Positions 1 to 8,539 of a DNA stretch of 15,886 nt are shown piece after piece; the first letter of the stretch is position 1; every line of letters starts with the position of its first letter. Source of the stretch: Acanthaster planci (Eukaryota > Echinodermata > Asteroidea > Valvatida > Acanthasteridae); contig NW_019091511.1 in the NCBI RefSeq assembly GCF_001949145.1, positions 565,461 to 581,346 of the forward strand, read 5' to 3'. Under the pieces are notes generated by a model. The model was not told where the DNA came from, searched no databases, and saw nothing but the letters and a program-made list of their open reading frames with translations. A program made the position numbers and the translations under genes.

Positions 1-13
1 CCATTTTTCCCTG

Positions 14-460
14 TTACAGACACATGTTCAGGAACTTCAGGGAGAGTTGACCAAAGATGAGGGAAAGCATGGAAACAAGATAAATGCAAGGATAGGGTCC
101 TAGCTTGCTGGTGGTGAAACAAAACATCCTGAACATGGTGCAAATTAACAGAAACATTGTAATCACAGTGAAAATATTGAACAGACACTTGGAGACAAAG
201 GAGAGAATAATATAATTACGACGACAAGATAAGCCAGACCATGGACACAAGAGTTTCTAAGCTAGTAACTCATTGCACCATGCTTCTGACCAAAGATAAA
301 CCAGGTGGTATGGTTTTGAACTTTTCCAAATTGTCAACCTGTTTCCTTGTCTTGAGGGAGCCATGCAGGTACACCATACTCAATATGGGAAGGATGAGAG
401 CTTTATACAGTGCAACTTTTGCTGATGTGGAAGACTTAAAGGCATTGGTTTGATGAGAGC
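14..460 (-). mobile_element. Decayed non-LTR retrotransposon, C-terminal end of reverse transcriptase ORF
   Basis: Reading the minus strand from about 455 down to 14, pieces of one known motif series appear in order but in different frames: KVALYKALI, then HIEYGVPAW, then KQVDNLEK, then VQNHTTWFIFG, then WSGLSCRRNYIILSFVSKCL. This is the usual order downstream of the RT palm in Jockey/CR1/L2-type ORF2 proteins (LYK-LV-P-LEY---W, -LEKVQ--A-R-, -L-W--L--RR----L---YK-L). At least three frame changes and in-frame stops show it is a fossil. The last segment (14-250) also looks hydrophobic and could be mistaken for a small membrane protein. The clade cannot be fixed from this short piece, and I see no poly(A) tail or target-site duplication. 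Confidence 0.7.
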
Positions 461-1168
461 ATGTTTACAATTTGCAGAAGAAATTACATGATTGTTCCAA
501 GATACAGCTGAGCATGCAGAGTGACCAACTGTTCGCGGATGTGACTTTGCGTGACCTTAGGTCAGTGTGTCACGTGGACGAGACATTTTGTTGTTGTTTT
601 TTTTGTTGTTGAACAACAAATTACACGCACAAAAACAGTCGTCGAGGGAGTAGAAATGCGTTTGCACCACGCGATATTGCAAGGGGAGGAAGTGAGGTAC
701 TACTAGGTAGCCTCAATGTGACTAAATGTTCATAGGGAGACAAAATCATTTCACGGAGGGCAAAGCTGGGACATAAATTAATCATTGTTTTGTTTGCTGA
801 CAAGGATCAAGATGCATCCCTGAGTCAGCAACGTACAACTGTTAATGTGGGTTTGCTATTATGATTCCAGACACCAACGGCATGAGCACTTCCAATTGAG
901 AGATATCTCCATCTCTGAGGCAGCAGGTGTCATGTAAACAACAGATATGGATTATTCAGGAAAACAAGGATAATTAACCTCGCTCGGGGGAAAGGGGACT
1001 TGTTAAGCTTGAGTCCCCTTTTTTGTGTGGGGGGATGTTCTTTCTTAAAAACAACTGACTAAAATGCATGTGCAGGTCCATCTTATGTTGCTCTAGCCCT
1101 GATCAGTGCATAATTCCCAGTCCTCGATACAGGGGCACAGCAAGGGGGTGTGGCCTCAAATATCCAGA
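461..1168. other. Intergenic stretch without a recognisable gene
   Basis: No reading frame of convincing length or composition. It has a GTT/T-rich run at 590-612 and a perfect 10 bp inverted repeat at 991-1021. Nothing here suggests an exon or RNA gene. Confidence 0.6.
991..1021. repeat. Short hairpin, AAAGGGGACT / AGTCCCCTTT
   Basis: The arms at 991-1000 and 1012-1021 are perfect reverse complements around an 11-base spacer. It is followed by a T run, so it superficially looks like a bacterial terminator, but in this eukaryotic context it is more likely part of a small foldback element. Confidence 0.5.
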
Positions 1169-1315
1169 GTTAGATTTTGTTCCTCCCCCCACCAAAACTT
1201 CATAACTCTCCGCCGGCTGATTAAGATGGCTCTGCAGTCACTTCAATTCGCAGAGCAGAGCTGCCTATCAATTAGAGATCAGTATTGGTACGTACGTGTT
1301 TCTTGCTGAACATTT
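1169..1315. repeat. Dispersed repeat, copy A (direct partner at 2300-2449)
   Basis: This ~147 base stretch aligns in the same orientation with 2300-2449 at roughly 75-80 percent by eye. Shared words include TTCATAA, CTGATTAAGAT, CACTTCAA, AGCAGAGCT, CTATCAAT and GAACATTTT. Small open frames in both copies (reading QSLQ) simply reflect the shared sequence and differ by indels, so I do not call them genes. The family is unknown to me. Confidence 0.7.
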
Positions 1316-1332
1316 TTTAAGGGGGTGTAGGT

Positions 1333-1442
1333 CACTTCGCCCCATTTCCACTTCGCCCCATTTCCACTTCGCCCCATTTCCACTTCGCCCCATTTCCACT
1401 TCGCCCCATTTCCACTTCACCCCATTTCTACTTCGCCCCACT
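1333..1442. repeat. Minisatellite, 16 bp unit CACTTCGCCCCATTTC, about 6.9 copies
   Basis: Copies start at 1333, 1349, 1365, 1381, 1397, 1413 and 1429. The first five are identical, the sixth has one change (CACTTCACC) and the last starts TACTTC and is cut short. There are no variable spacers, so this is a tandem array and not a CRISPR. It forms the inner part of the left terminus of the 1325-2291 element. Confidence 0.95.
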
Positions 1443-2242
1443 GATTATCGTTCATTCTGTCTTCAGTAACAGAGACATGGGCCTCCATGGATGCAACAAG
1501 TAAAAACATTGATGTTTGAGTACCCAAATAATGATCAGAGAATCCAACTTGCGAAGACCAAAACAATGCTTCCGATTTCCCGACTGCCGGACCCAAACGT
1601 TTTTTTCGGCAAGACCCTAAAATTTATATTGGCAAGTTCAAAAAACAGTTTTCTTTGTGTTTTGTTGTCGCTCTGGTAAAAACCATGTGCACAAAGTGCT
1701 GGTTCCCACCGTGCTGCACCCATGTAAGAGAATGTGTGATGGAGTGTGGTAAACAGTCTATTCATGCCGCGGCGACCGTACTGTACATGTACCTGATCCG
1801 TCATACCTTGGAAAAAAGTCAATGTTGCAAGATTTCTTCATGTTAATTCTTAGTATTACATGTACAGTATGTCTATGGGTGTAGTTTCTGTGTTCATCAG
1901 GTTATTTTAGGTTGTCTTGCTCACACTTGAAGCAAGCATGTTTCCACAAAATTTCCTGCATGCCGAGCTTTATCCGATCATCCGGGCACAGCTGCCTAGA
2001 TGCATCGACAATTACCAGAACGGCGAACAGAATATTGTGTGTGTCGCTTTGAAATAAACTTGAAAAGAATGAGAAAAAACCCTGATGCTAGTCCAACCAT
2101 ATGCATTAATTCACCATAATGGACAACGCAGTTGACATTTATTTAATGCGGTAGAGTTTTCTATAATAACTACATGTCGTTTATGGAACTCCCCTCTCAA
2201 CCATTTTTTGGAGAGGCTTATAACACACTTGAGCACAGACAG

Positions 2243-2282
2243 CAAAGTGGAAATGTGCAAAGTGGAAATGGGGCAAAGTGAC
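2243..2282. repeat. Inverted copies of the 16 bp minisatellite unit
   Basis: GCAAAGTGGAAATG-type units at the right end are reverse complements of the CACTTCGCCCCATTTC unit at 1333-1442, about 2.5 copies with T in place of the unit's G. They are oriented opposite to the left array, giving the interval inverted ends. Confidence 0.85.
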
Positions 2283-2299
2283 TGTAAACCGTTTAAGGG

Positions 2300-2449
2300 G
2301 TAGATTTCGGTCCTCCCTCAGCAAAAATTCATAATACTCCACTGATTAAGATTGCAGTGCAATCACTTCAAATCGCACAGCAGAGCTTTCTATCAATAAT
2401 CAAGTGTATAGTGAGAAGTACCGGTACATGTTTTACGCCGAACATTTTG
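2300..2449. repeat. Dispersed repeat, copy B (direct partner at 1169-1315)
   Basis: Direct diverged copy of 1169-1315, ending in the same GAACATTTT word. The word TTAAGGGG follows copy A and precedes copy B. A head-to-tail dimer split by the intervening element would explain this layout. Confidence 0.7.
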
Positions 2450-2563
2450 TATCAAACGCCCCTAAACACAGCACAATTGAACTACCCTTTCTCCATAAGT
2501 GACTCCCCAAGGATGCTGAATGACCCCGGCCTTTCAAACGTTCCCCATCGCATCGTAGCGAAA

Positions 2564-2672
2564 GTAGGCCTAGCCATGGCCCCATAGTGTGGCACGGAGT
2601 CTCGCTCGTAACCGCTGAGATGAGATTCCGTGCCACACTGTCATGACTGTGGGGCTCGCCTAGGCCTAGCTA
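2564..2672. repeat. Hairpin with 18 bp stem, flanked by TAGGCCTAG words
   Basis: AGTGTGGCACGGAGTCTC at 2586-2603 and GAGATTCCGTGCCACACT at 2622-2639 pair with one G:A-type mismatch around an 18-base spacer. Outside the stem, AGGCCTAGCCATGGCCCCA and the reverse complement of TGGGGCTCGCCTAGGCCTAG extend the symmetry imperfectly. It is not a tRNA (no T-arm or acceptor stem). A small foldback element is the likely nature. Confidence 0.7.
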
Positions 2673-2679
2673 GGCCCTG

Positions 2680-3154
2680 CCCCGTCATTTTCTTGTGATG
2701 CAGATTATTTCCTTTCTCAACAGAATTATCTTCCAAATTTCTTCCTAAATTATCTTCCTTAAGCTTACCTTATTATGTTTAACAGCAGTCTGGTGAATTT
2801 GGTGACTTTTTGGAGTGTAAACTGCTTCAAAACGCGTGGATTTTATTATAACCTTGGTTTGTGCACTGCAATGTGTTGGTCTGTGCCTAAAAATAGAAAA
2901 ATAGAGTCAGGGAAAATGGCTGCCTCCATTTCTCTAACTTTACTCACTATTGGTCAAAAGTTTTTATTCGATTATTTTCATATTTAGACTGTAGCAATGC
3001 CACATTTAGGAGTAAAATTTTTGTTTATATCATCTCTCCTGACTGAAGTCTTTAGATTGAGTTTTGATAAGCAGGTATATTTGTAATTAATAATTAATTA
3101 TTTTCCGAAGAAGTTTTGACACAGACCGTCTGTTCCGATATCTCTTAACTGCTT
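2680..3154. other. AT-rich intergenic stretch, no gene seen
   Basis: Open frames such as 2775-2987 (plus) lack known motifs, have no neighbouring splice-linked partner and read like chance frames. A TAATTAATAATTAATTA run occurs at about 3085-3102. Nothing else supportable. Confidence 0.55.
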
Positions 3155-3476
3155 AGATATTGTGAATATTATTGACCAAAATCGTACAGCGCTGCGAAGC
3201 CGCAAGATGGCGAACTTCACGGTGAATAGACGTAAAACTTTGTAATTACATAAGCGCCATTTGAGCAAGCGATACGCCTGTGCAATGCACATTAATGTAA
3301 AGGCGCAGGCGCGGCGGCAGGCAAGTGCACCTGATGAGCCTGCGCCTAAGCATTACTGTAAACTGCGCAGGCGTATTGCTTGCTCAAATGGCGCTTATGT
3401 AATTACACCTTTTGGGCAGAGTTATCCATCTTGCGCCTTTGGCGCTATACGATCTTTGTTATAATGACTAACATCG
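3155..3476. mobile_element. Foldback / MITE-like element, ~320 bp
   Basis: The innermost arms, 3241-3286 and 3361-3407, are nearly perfect reverse complements over about 45 bases (TGTAATTACATAAGCGCCAT, then TTGAGCAAGC). The symmetry continues outward with more mismatches (ATCGTACAGCGC with GCGCTATACGAT; GCAAGATGG with CCATCTTGC) to about 3156 and 3475. The centre is GC-rich (AGGCGCAGGCGCGGCGG). Frames crossing it (3261-3464 plus, 3098-3292 minus) are by-products of the palindrome. No transposase is encoded, so any mobility would need another element. I could not identify a target-site duplication. Confidence 0.8.
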
Positions 3477-4444
3477 CTGCATTTTGCGCAGTCGTAGTAC
3501 ATGTAGGGCATGTTTACTACATTCATTCACGATTCTTTGACTCGTATTTCTGAGAAATTTAGGGGATTTTACATTAGGCCCCTACCGGTATGTTCTTTGT
3601 TCTAGAGGAAAGAGTAAGAGTTGAGGACTAATTTGATGCCTTAATTGATGAATATAGGTGTTAAATTAGTGGGGGGGGGGTTTGAGTGGATGAAAATTCT
3701 TCTGTGAGTAGTAATTTCATTGAATAGAACCTAAGGGGTACGGGTGCATTCCACCAAATGGTTGCATTTCTGCGCGTGAGCTCATTAATATTTTGTGATC
3801 CCACCGGATTTTTACAATAAGACAGGCCATAATCAGGAGGCATCATAGAAATATTTCTATCAATCCCGAATTTAGGACTGATAGTTTCCAGTTCGGGGTA
3901 TTTCCCTAAAAGCCCCAAATTGCGGACCTATTTTGGATAGAGGCGGGCGGCTACATTCAGAAGTGAGCGCTTAGCTTTACTGCTATTTTGGGGGTATCTT
4001 TGTTCAAAGGCGAATAAAAAATGTTTTCGTGGTTAACCCCCATGACATTGACACGAAAAATGTGATCTTCTGGCCATAATCTTGAATTTCCAGTAAAAAA
4101 AAACGGAGGGCAACCTCTTCTCGAGAGTCAACAGGCAGCGCTATTTTGGTCCGATTTTGCACTGTTTTCTATGGGCGCGTATTTGGGCGAAGTGTGCAAC
4201 CCAAAAAGTACCTGTAGTTTTGAACAGCGCCACCTAGTGTGGGGATGGAGTGCATGTAGTTGCAGTCATCGTGACAGAGTCTGGTTATTGAGTGATGAGA
4301 AGAGCAAATTTTCAAAAATTCCCACCATGCTGCAAAACTTTTAAGGTAATTTTAGCTACTCTTCTAGGTTCAGGAACACTTAGGCCCATTGACTGTGCAC
4401 GAAAAAAAAATTGGGCAAAGCTTTGAGTTTGACAGCCCGCACTA
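3477..4444. other. Intergenic stretch, no gene seen
   Basis: It contains a G10 homopolymer at about 3671-3680 and an A-rich run near 4098. The minus-strand frame 3661-3918 has no family features I recognise. No RNA gene or exon signals stood out. Confidence 0.5.
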
Positions 4445-5262
4445 GACCCGTAAACAAGGCCGCACTAACATGACGAATACTCATCCGGGACATCCGGGGG
4501 CATAATTTTATGAGCTGAAATTGTATGTTCACTACTTACGCTGTAAAAAAATCCACTTGGCTGCTTATTGTAGAAAACTCGCCTTTTCCTCGTTTGGAGG
4601 AAAAAATGTTGCCTTTTTGCCATTTTCCCAATCTGGACGAAGTTTGTCCCTCTTGGCACTTACACAAAAGCGGCGGCTGTTTTGTGTCACTTTACAAGAG
4701 AGCGAGTCACGCTACCAATGATTTGCCGCAAACAGTGTGTGACTGGACAGGGAACCAGCCAAGGGCGTTACGTATTAGCTGCGACACAAAACATATTTTC
4801 TACGAGTACTTAGATCGATAGGTGCTCTCGCAGATCTGAACGAGATATGTAGGTGCTGAAGTCTGGGTGCAAACTAGACAAACTAGACAGACTCTCGTAC
4901 AGGGTACCATCACTTAACCACACAAAGGAGTCTCTGTAATGTACGAGTCAGGCGAAAATTCGACGGAGTTGGAAAATGGCGAAAAAGGCAACTTTTTTTC
5001 CTCCAAACAAGGTAAAGGCGAGTTTTCTACAATTCTAAAATTTTCTATTCTAGCAACCTAGTTGATTTTTTACAGCATAAGTAGTGAACATACCAGTGCA
5101 ATTTCAGCTCATAAAACTAAGCGGATGTTTAGTTATGCCCCCGGATGTCCTGGGTAAAGTTTTCAAAAGAAATCCCTATTAATATTATAGGCTACATGTT
5201 ATAAATCGGGACAGGGCCCAGTATACGACGGAGGAGTATTCATTGGGCCCTGTTTACGGGTC
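4445..5262. mobile_element. ~820 bp nonautonomous DNA element with long terminal inverted repeats
   Basis: The left end begins GACCCGTAAACAAGGCC and the right end is its inverse (GGGCCCTGTTTACGGGTC, ending 5262). Matching continues inward for about 200 bases with indels: ACATCCGGGGGCATAA, TTTATGAGCTGAAATTG, TATGTTCACTACTTA, TTGTAGAAAACTCGCCTTT, GTTTGGAGGAAAAAA and TTGCCTTTTT each occur on the left plus strand and inverted on the right (about 4970-5160). The middle (about 4650-4960) is unpaired and contains only a 98-residue frame (4525-4821, plus) that starts inside the left arm and has no motif I know. A clear target-site duplication was not found. The superfamily is unknown. Confidence 0.75.
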
Positions 5263-6610
5263 CGAGCTTCAACAAGCACAGTGTAAGTCATTGTGTAACT
5301 TGATACTGACCATGTGTAGGCCCGCGGTCATGACATTGCTGTGGCCTTGTGTGATCTAGTATACAAAAAGTGTAACAAATGATGCTCAGGCATTTAGTTC
5401 TGTCAGTAAAGCCCAATTATCTACTTCAAAAGACAACAACAATTCACGAAACCATCTCCTTTTCAGATCCGACGGTGTGCAAGCCGTCATAAGGCCAGAG
5501 AAATCGTCACACAATGCGGTATTGTACCGTTCAGATTTCGACTTCCTTTTGCTAGGCTTTCGCCCCGATGTATGCCATGATATTGTGTGCATGGAAATGC
5601 CTGATTGCATTTCAGTATTCAAAGCTCGTATTTATGCGTTGACTTCATCTAACAACGCGTCTTTAGTGTCTGGTTATGGTGCAATTCGTCTTCAGATAAG
5701 ATTGGCGACGGTAGCCCTTTTCTTGCCTGAAATTTGGGTGAAAGAAAGTCTGGGATAGTAACTACAGAAACTACAGTAGTTGGCCAACACGCTTTAATTT
5801 GTTGTTTGAAACGCCCAAATTCTGCAAGTTAAACGTCTGCTGATAAATCAGATTTCTTTAAAAACTTTTTAGTTGAATGCGGAGAGGAGATCAATTCAGT
5901 AAGGTCGTTAACCCTAACACTCCTCAGTCCTCCAACAGGTGAAGTATGGAGGAGTGTTAGGCTTAATACCAGCGGCTAACTTCATTATAGTGACATCAAA
6001 ATCACTGTACGATTGCAATTTTGCTAGAGTTGGTAAAATCAGGTCGCTGATCTTGACACCACGAACGATAAGGAAATCTAACTTAAGGGTACTGGACGTG
6101 GGTTGTAGGTATTGATCAAAAGAAAAAGCTTTTGAATCAGCGACAAGTAAATGGTGAATTTGACTAGGAATTGATCACGTCTGGGTCACCAATTTGTAGT
6201 CAAACTACTTTTAAATGACCTAGCCTTAAACCACAATATTTGTGTCCCCTGAGGGCTGCTTTGCCCAGAAGAGGGTAAATTTTGGCAGACTTGCATGTAC
6301 ATGTATGCCGAAAGCAATATGAAAATAAAGGAAAAAAAAGAGAAGATCCACCTGGGATTCTATGCTGTTCCGCGCGCTTTGTTTATCAAATCAATTAAAA
6401 TAAATGATTATTATCAAGAGAATACAAGTCACTGCACTGATGGGCCACGTCTCCGTGGCTTACCCTTAGCTGTGTACTACTGCCAAATGGACCACCACTG
6501 TGAGTGACGCAGGCTGTGCTGCATTTATTTGCCAGTGCATCTGGAAAGAATTCTTATACAAATGATCTGCGGCTTGGTGGAGTCACTCCATCAGTGGGGT
6601 CTCTACTAGC
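5263..6610. other. Intergenic stretch; unassigned open frames
   Basis: Open frames overlap on both strands at 5386-5758: plus 5477-5758 (93 residues) and minus 5386-5622, containing KPSKRKSKSERYNTA. I recognise neither, and they are mutually exclusive readings of the same DNA. Either could be a transposon remnant. The rest has no coding signal apart from the hairpin at 5913-5961. Confidence 0.4.
5913..5961. repeat. Perfect 13 bp inverted repeat
   Basis: CCTAACACTCCTC at 5913-5925 pairs with GAGGAGTGTTAGG at 5949-5961 around a 23-base spacer. It may mark a small foldback element; no further symmetry was seen outside. Confidence 0.75.
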
Positions 6611-6619
6611 CTGTAGAGA

Positions 6620-6815
6620 TATCGGACAGCTTGACCGTTTGCAAACTCGACTTTGACCTACATGACCTACTTGACCATTGAGACAACTTGACTGGTGGGC
6701 ATGGTGGGACAACTCGACCATTTGCCTGGTCAGCTAGTCATGCTACTCGTTCGTTTAGACAACTCGACTTTGAGTGACATCGAGACAACTAGCTGACTAG
6801 ACTGTGTGAGACAGC
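6620..6815. repeat. Degenerate subrepeats of GAGACAACTCGAC, left array
   Basis: Repeated variants include TTGACCATTGAGACAACTTG, GGGACAACTCGACCATTTG, TTTAGACAACTCGACTTTGAG, CATCGAGACAACTAGCTGAC and GTGAGACAGCC. Spacing is irregular (about 20-55 bases). The same motif occurs only in inverted orientation at 9549-9680, so the two arrays resemble terminal inverted repeats made of subrepeats. Confidence 0.7.
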
Positions 6816-6824
6816 CTAGGCCTA

Positions 6825-7045
6825 CATCTCAGCAAATTTCTGTTGATGCGATGTCTAACCTTTTCCATCGTCTTGCCAAATACTGAATTATTCATCATGT
6901 ATATCGTCTCATGATCAAAATTTGTGCATGTTATATTAATATCCTCTCGCCTACCTTTCCCATCATGTATTTTTGGTTTACAATGTGCACTGATGTAATT
7001 TGAATCTTTGAGCACTCTAGTATTTTTTTCAAATCTCAGCAACAT
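6825..7045 (-). pseudogene. Fragment of protein-primed DNA polymerase B (Polinton/Maverick type)
   Basis: The minus-strand frame contains MMNNSVFGKTMEKVRHRI (about 6840-6895), which matches the very characteristic (L/M)NN(S/A)VFGKTMENVR block of the protein-primed PolB family (PF03175) found in Polinton/Maverick elements and relatives. LRFE appears near the start of the frame, as often occurs upstream of this block, but the residues between do not align well. After RNLL (about 6836) similarity stops and a stop codon follows at about 6797; a stop also lies just upstream. The full polymerase is several hundred residues longer on each side, so this is a short relic next to the subrepeat array. 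An origin from a related virus-like element cannot be excluded. Confidence 0.65.
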
Positions 7046-7600
7046 ACAATTTCACAATGATTTCAGTGACCCAGACAATAGCAAAAATTCCCAACAAACG
7101 TCACAAATACATGTACATCTTCTGCAAGCCAAACAACAAACGAACACTTTTAAGGTGATTTTTTCTTAACAACAGAGGGAGTGAAAAATATGGAGCATCA
7201 GAAGGGACCTTGCACTTTCTAATTTTTATTTTTGGGGAGCATGTATAAAATATTTTCGTCGTATATTTCTAGTATTTGAGTTGCCATGTTAGTGCAACTT
7301 GTATCAATCTTACATGTAGGTCCAAGTATAGGCAAGCTGTAACCCAAAAGCCCTAAGCCTACATTACGTTATGGTTGGTACATGTACATGTAGTTTACAG
7401 GATAAAAAAAGGCCATGAATACATTGCTGCGTTTAAGTCATGCTGTAATTTTTTTTGTGGAAGCAGACCTGTGTGAAATATTTGTGTAGATGTTTCTGTT
7501 TTGTTGAATATGAAAAATACTATTTTTTCATTTATTTTACAACCCCCCCCCAAAATTTGTATGAATAAAACCAACAAAAAAAGACATGGGAGACTTTCTC
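7046..7600. other. Stretch between polymerase relic and transposase relic, no gene seen
   Basis: AT-rich, with TACATGTACATGTA at about 7379-7392 and a C9 run near 7543. The minus-strand frame 7395-7709 overlaps the transposase relic on the other strand and has no motif. The N-terminal half expected for the transposase is not recognisable here. Confidence 0.5.
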
Positions 7601-7614
7601 TATTGTTGGCTGAC

Positions 7615-8210
7615 ATGCAGCAAAAGGATGAGACATAAGCTGCTTTATGACAGCTTACCTGGCGCTGATGGAACAGTGAGTGAAACCGGCTGGTCCAACT
7701 CGGATACATGTATCTTCATAACTCTAACAACTCATTTTCAGAGGTACTCTATTGGAGGTCGTGAAGATGAGCCAGTACTGGTGTTTTACGATGGCCACAA
7801 CTCTCACATTTCATTGACAGTGATTGACTGGGCAAAGAAGAATAACATCGTACTCTTCTTTCTACCGGCATAAACCAGTCACATACTTCAGCCCCTGGAT
7901 ATTGGCTGCTTTGGACCCTTTTAGAGGGTGTACAATGCCGTACAGGTACATGCGGGCCAACTCTTGTATCGGAATTGACAAATTTGCAATATGCAGGTTG
8001 GCATGCGGGGCTTACGAGAAGGCACTTTCACCAGGAAACCTGCAACGTTCCTTTAGGTAGGCAGGAATTTACCTGCTGGATCCAACAATCGTCCATAAAT
8101 CGGCGTTTGTTCCCGCAAAGACTCTTTGCAAACCTCAAAGTGAGAAACCTCGAAAGAAGAAAGACTGGGACAAAGGAAGAAAGCTGCGGAAGAAAGAAAA
8201 TGTATGAGGG
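7615..8210 (+). pseudogene. Broken pogo/Tigger-CENP-B-like transposase (DDE_1 domain, C-terminal half)
   Basis: The plus-strand frame from about 7615 reads KRMRHKLLYDSLPG, VSETGWSNSD, then EPVLVFYDGHNSHISL and NNIVLFFLPA. This is the DDE_1 family (PF03184) pattern, with the second catalytic Asp in FYDGHNSH. A TAA at 7871-7873 replaces the His expected in LPAHTSH. The same frame continues SHILQPLDIGCFGPF, carrying the third catalytic Asp, and a TAG follows in place of an expected Lys. A frameshift then moves the match to IDKFAICRLACGAYEKAL and, past another stop, AGIYLLDPTIVHKSAF and a Lys/Arg-rich tail to about 8205. The N-terminal DNA-binding HTH region and the first catalytic Asp are not visible. 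It cannot make a working enzyme. The exact subfamily (pogo, Tigger, Jerky) is not resolved. Confidence 0.85.
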
Positions 8211-8539
8211 AAAGTCAAAACGAAAGACACAAGATAAGAAAAATCAACAATCAGTGTCTACCAAAAAACAGAAGACGACACATAAAACAATAAAATCTGA
8301 GAAGGCAAATGGTTAATTCCAGAAATTAGGGGTCCAAAAATGTGACATTTTTGTGTCCTTGTTATATCCGAGCTTTGTTATTTAACATGGAAATATATCC
8401 GGAATTGTTTTGAAACTATTACTATTTGTTTGGCAGGTAATTTGCATTTATTCATCACTCTTGGAAATTAGAAAATGTGTTCTGAACTTACAAAATCATA
8501 CATGTATGTCAGATGTGACAGGGACGCGGAAAAAGTGGA

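Larger units (their letters stand above)
1325..2291. mobile_element. ~970 bp nonautonomous element with minisatellite-built inverted termini
   Basis: The left end carries GTCACTTCGCCCCATTTCC followed by more copies of the 16-mer. The right end carries the reverse complement (its inverse reads GTCACTTTGCCCCATTTCC). A 9-base direct repeat TTTAAGGGG lies just outside at 1316-1324 and 2292-2300 and could be a target-site duplication. The interior (about 1445-2240) has no convincing coding region; the longest frame (minus strand 1535-1822) resembles nothing I know. The superfamily cannot be assigned. It sits exactly between repeat copies A and B. Confidence 0.55.

Noticed and set aside
991-1030. 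Rho-independent terminator
   Set aside because: The hairpin plus T run fits the pattern, but the window is animal DNA with spliced genes, where such terminators do not act.
1333-1442. Regularly repeated units suggesting a CRISPR array
   Set aside because: Units follow each other with no spacers, and the sequence is eukaryotic; it is a minisatellite.
2586-2639. tRNA or microRNA gene
   Set aside because: No tRNA arms or box A/B words, and nothing beyond the stem itself supports a microRNA; better explained as a foldback repeat.
3261-3464. 67-residue frame as a small gene
   Set aside because: It is produced by the two arms and GC-rich centre of a palindromic element.
4525-4821. 98-residue plus-strand open frame as a gene
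   Set aside because: It begins inside the inverted arm of a repeat element, shows no known motif and overlaps another frame; most likely chance.
5386-5758. Open frames on both strands as genes
   Set aside because: Both strands are open over the same DNA, neither has recognisable motifs, and no splice-linked partner was found.
7395-7709. 104-residue minus-strand frame
   Set aside because: It overlaps the transposase relic on the plus strand and crosses homopolymers; a shadow frame.
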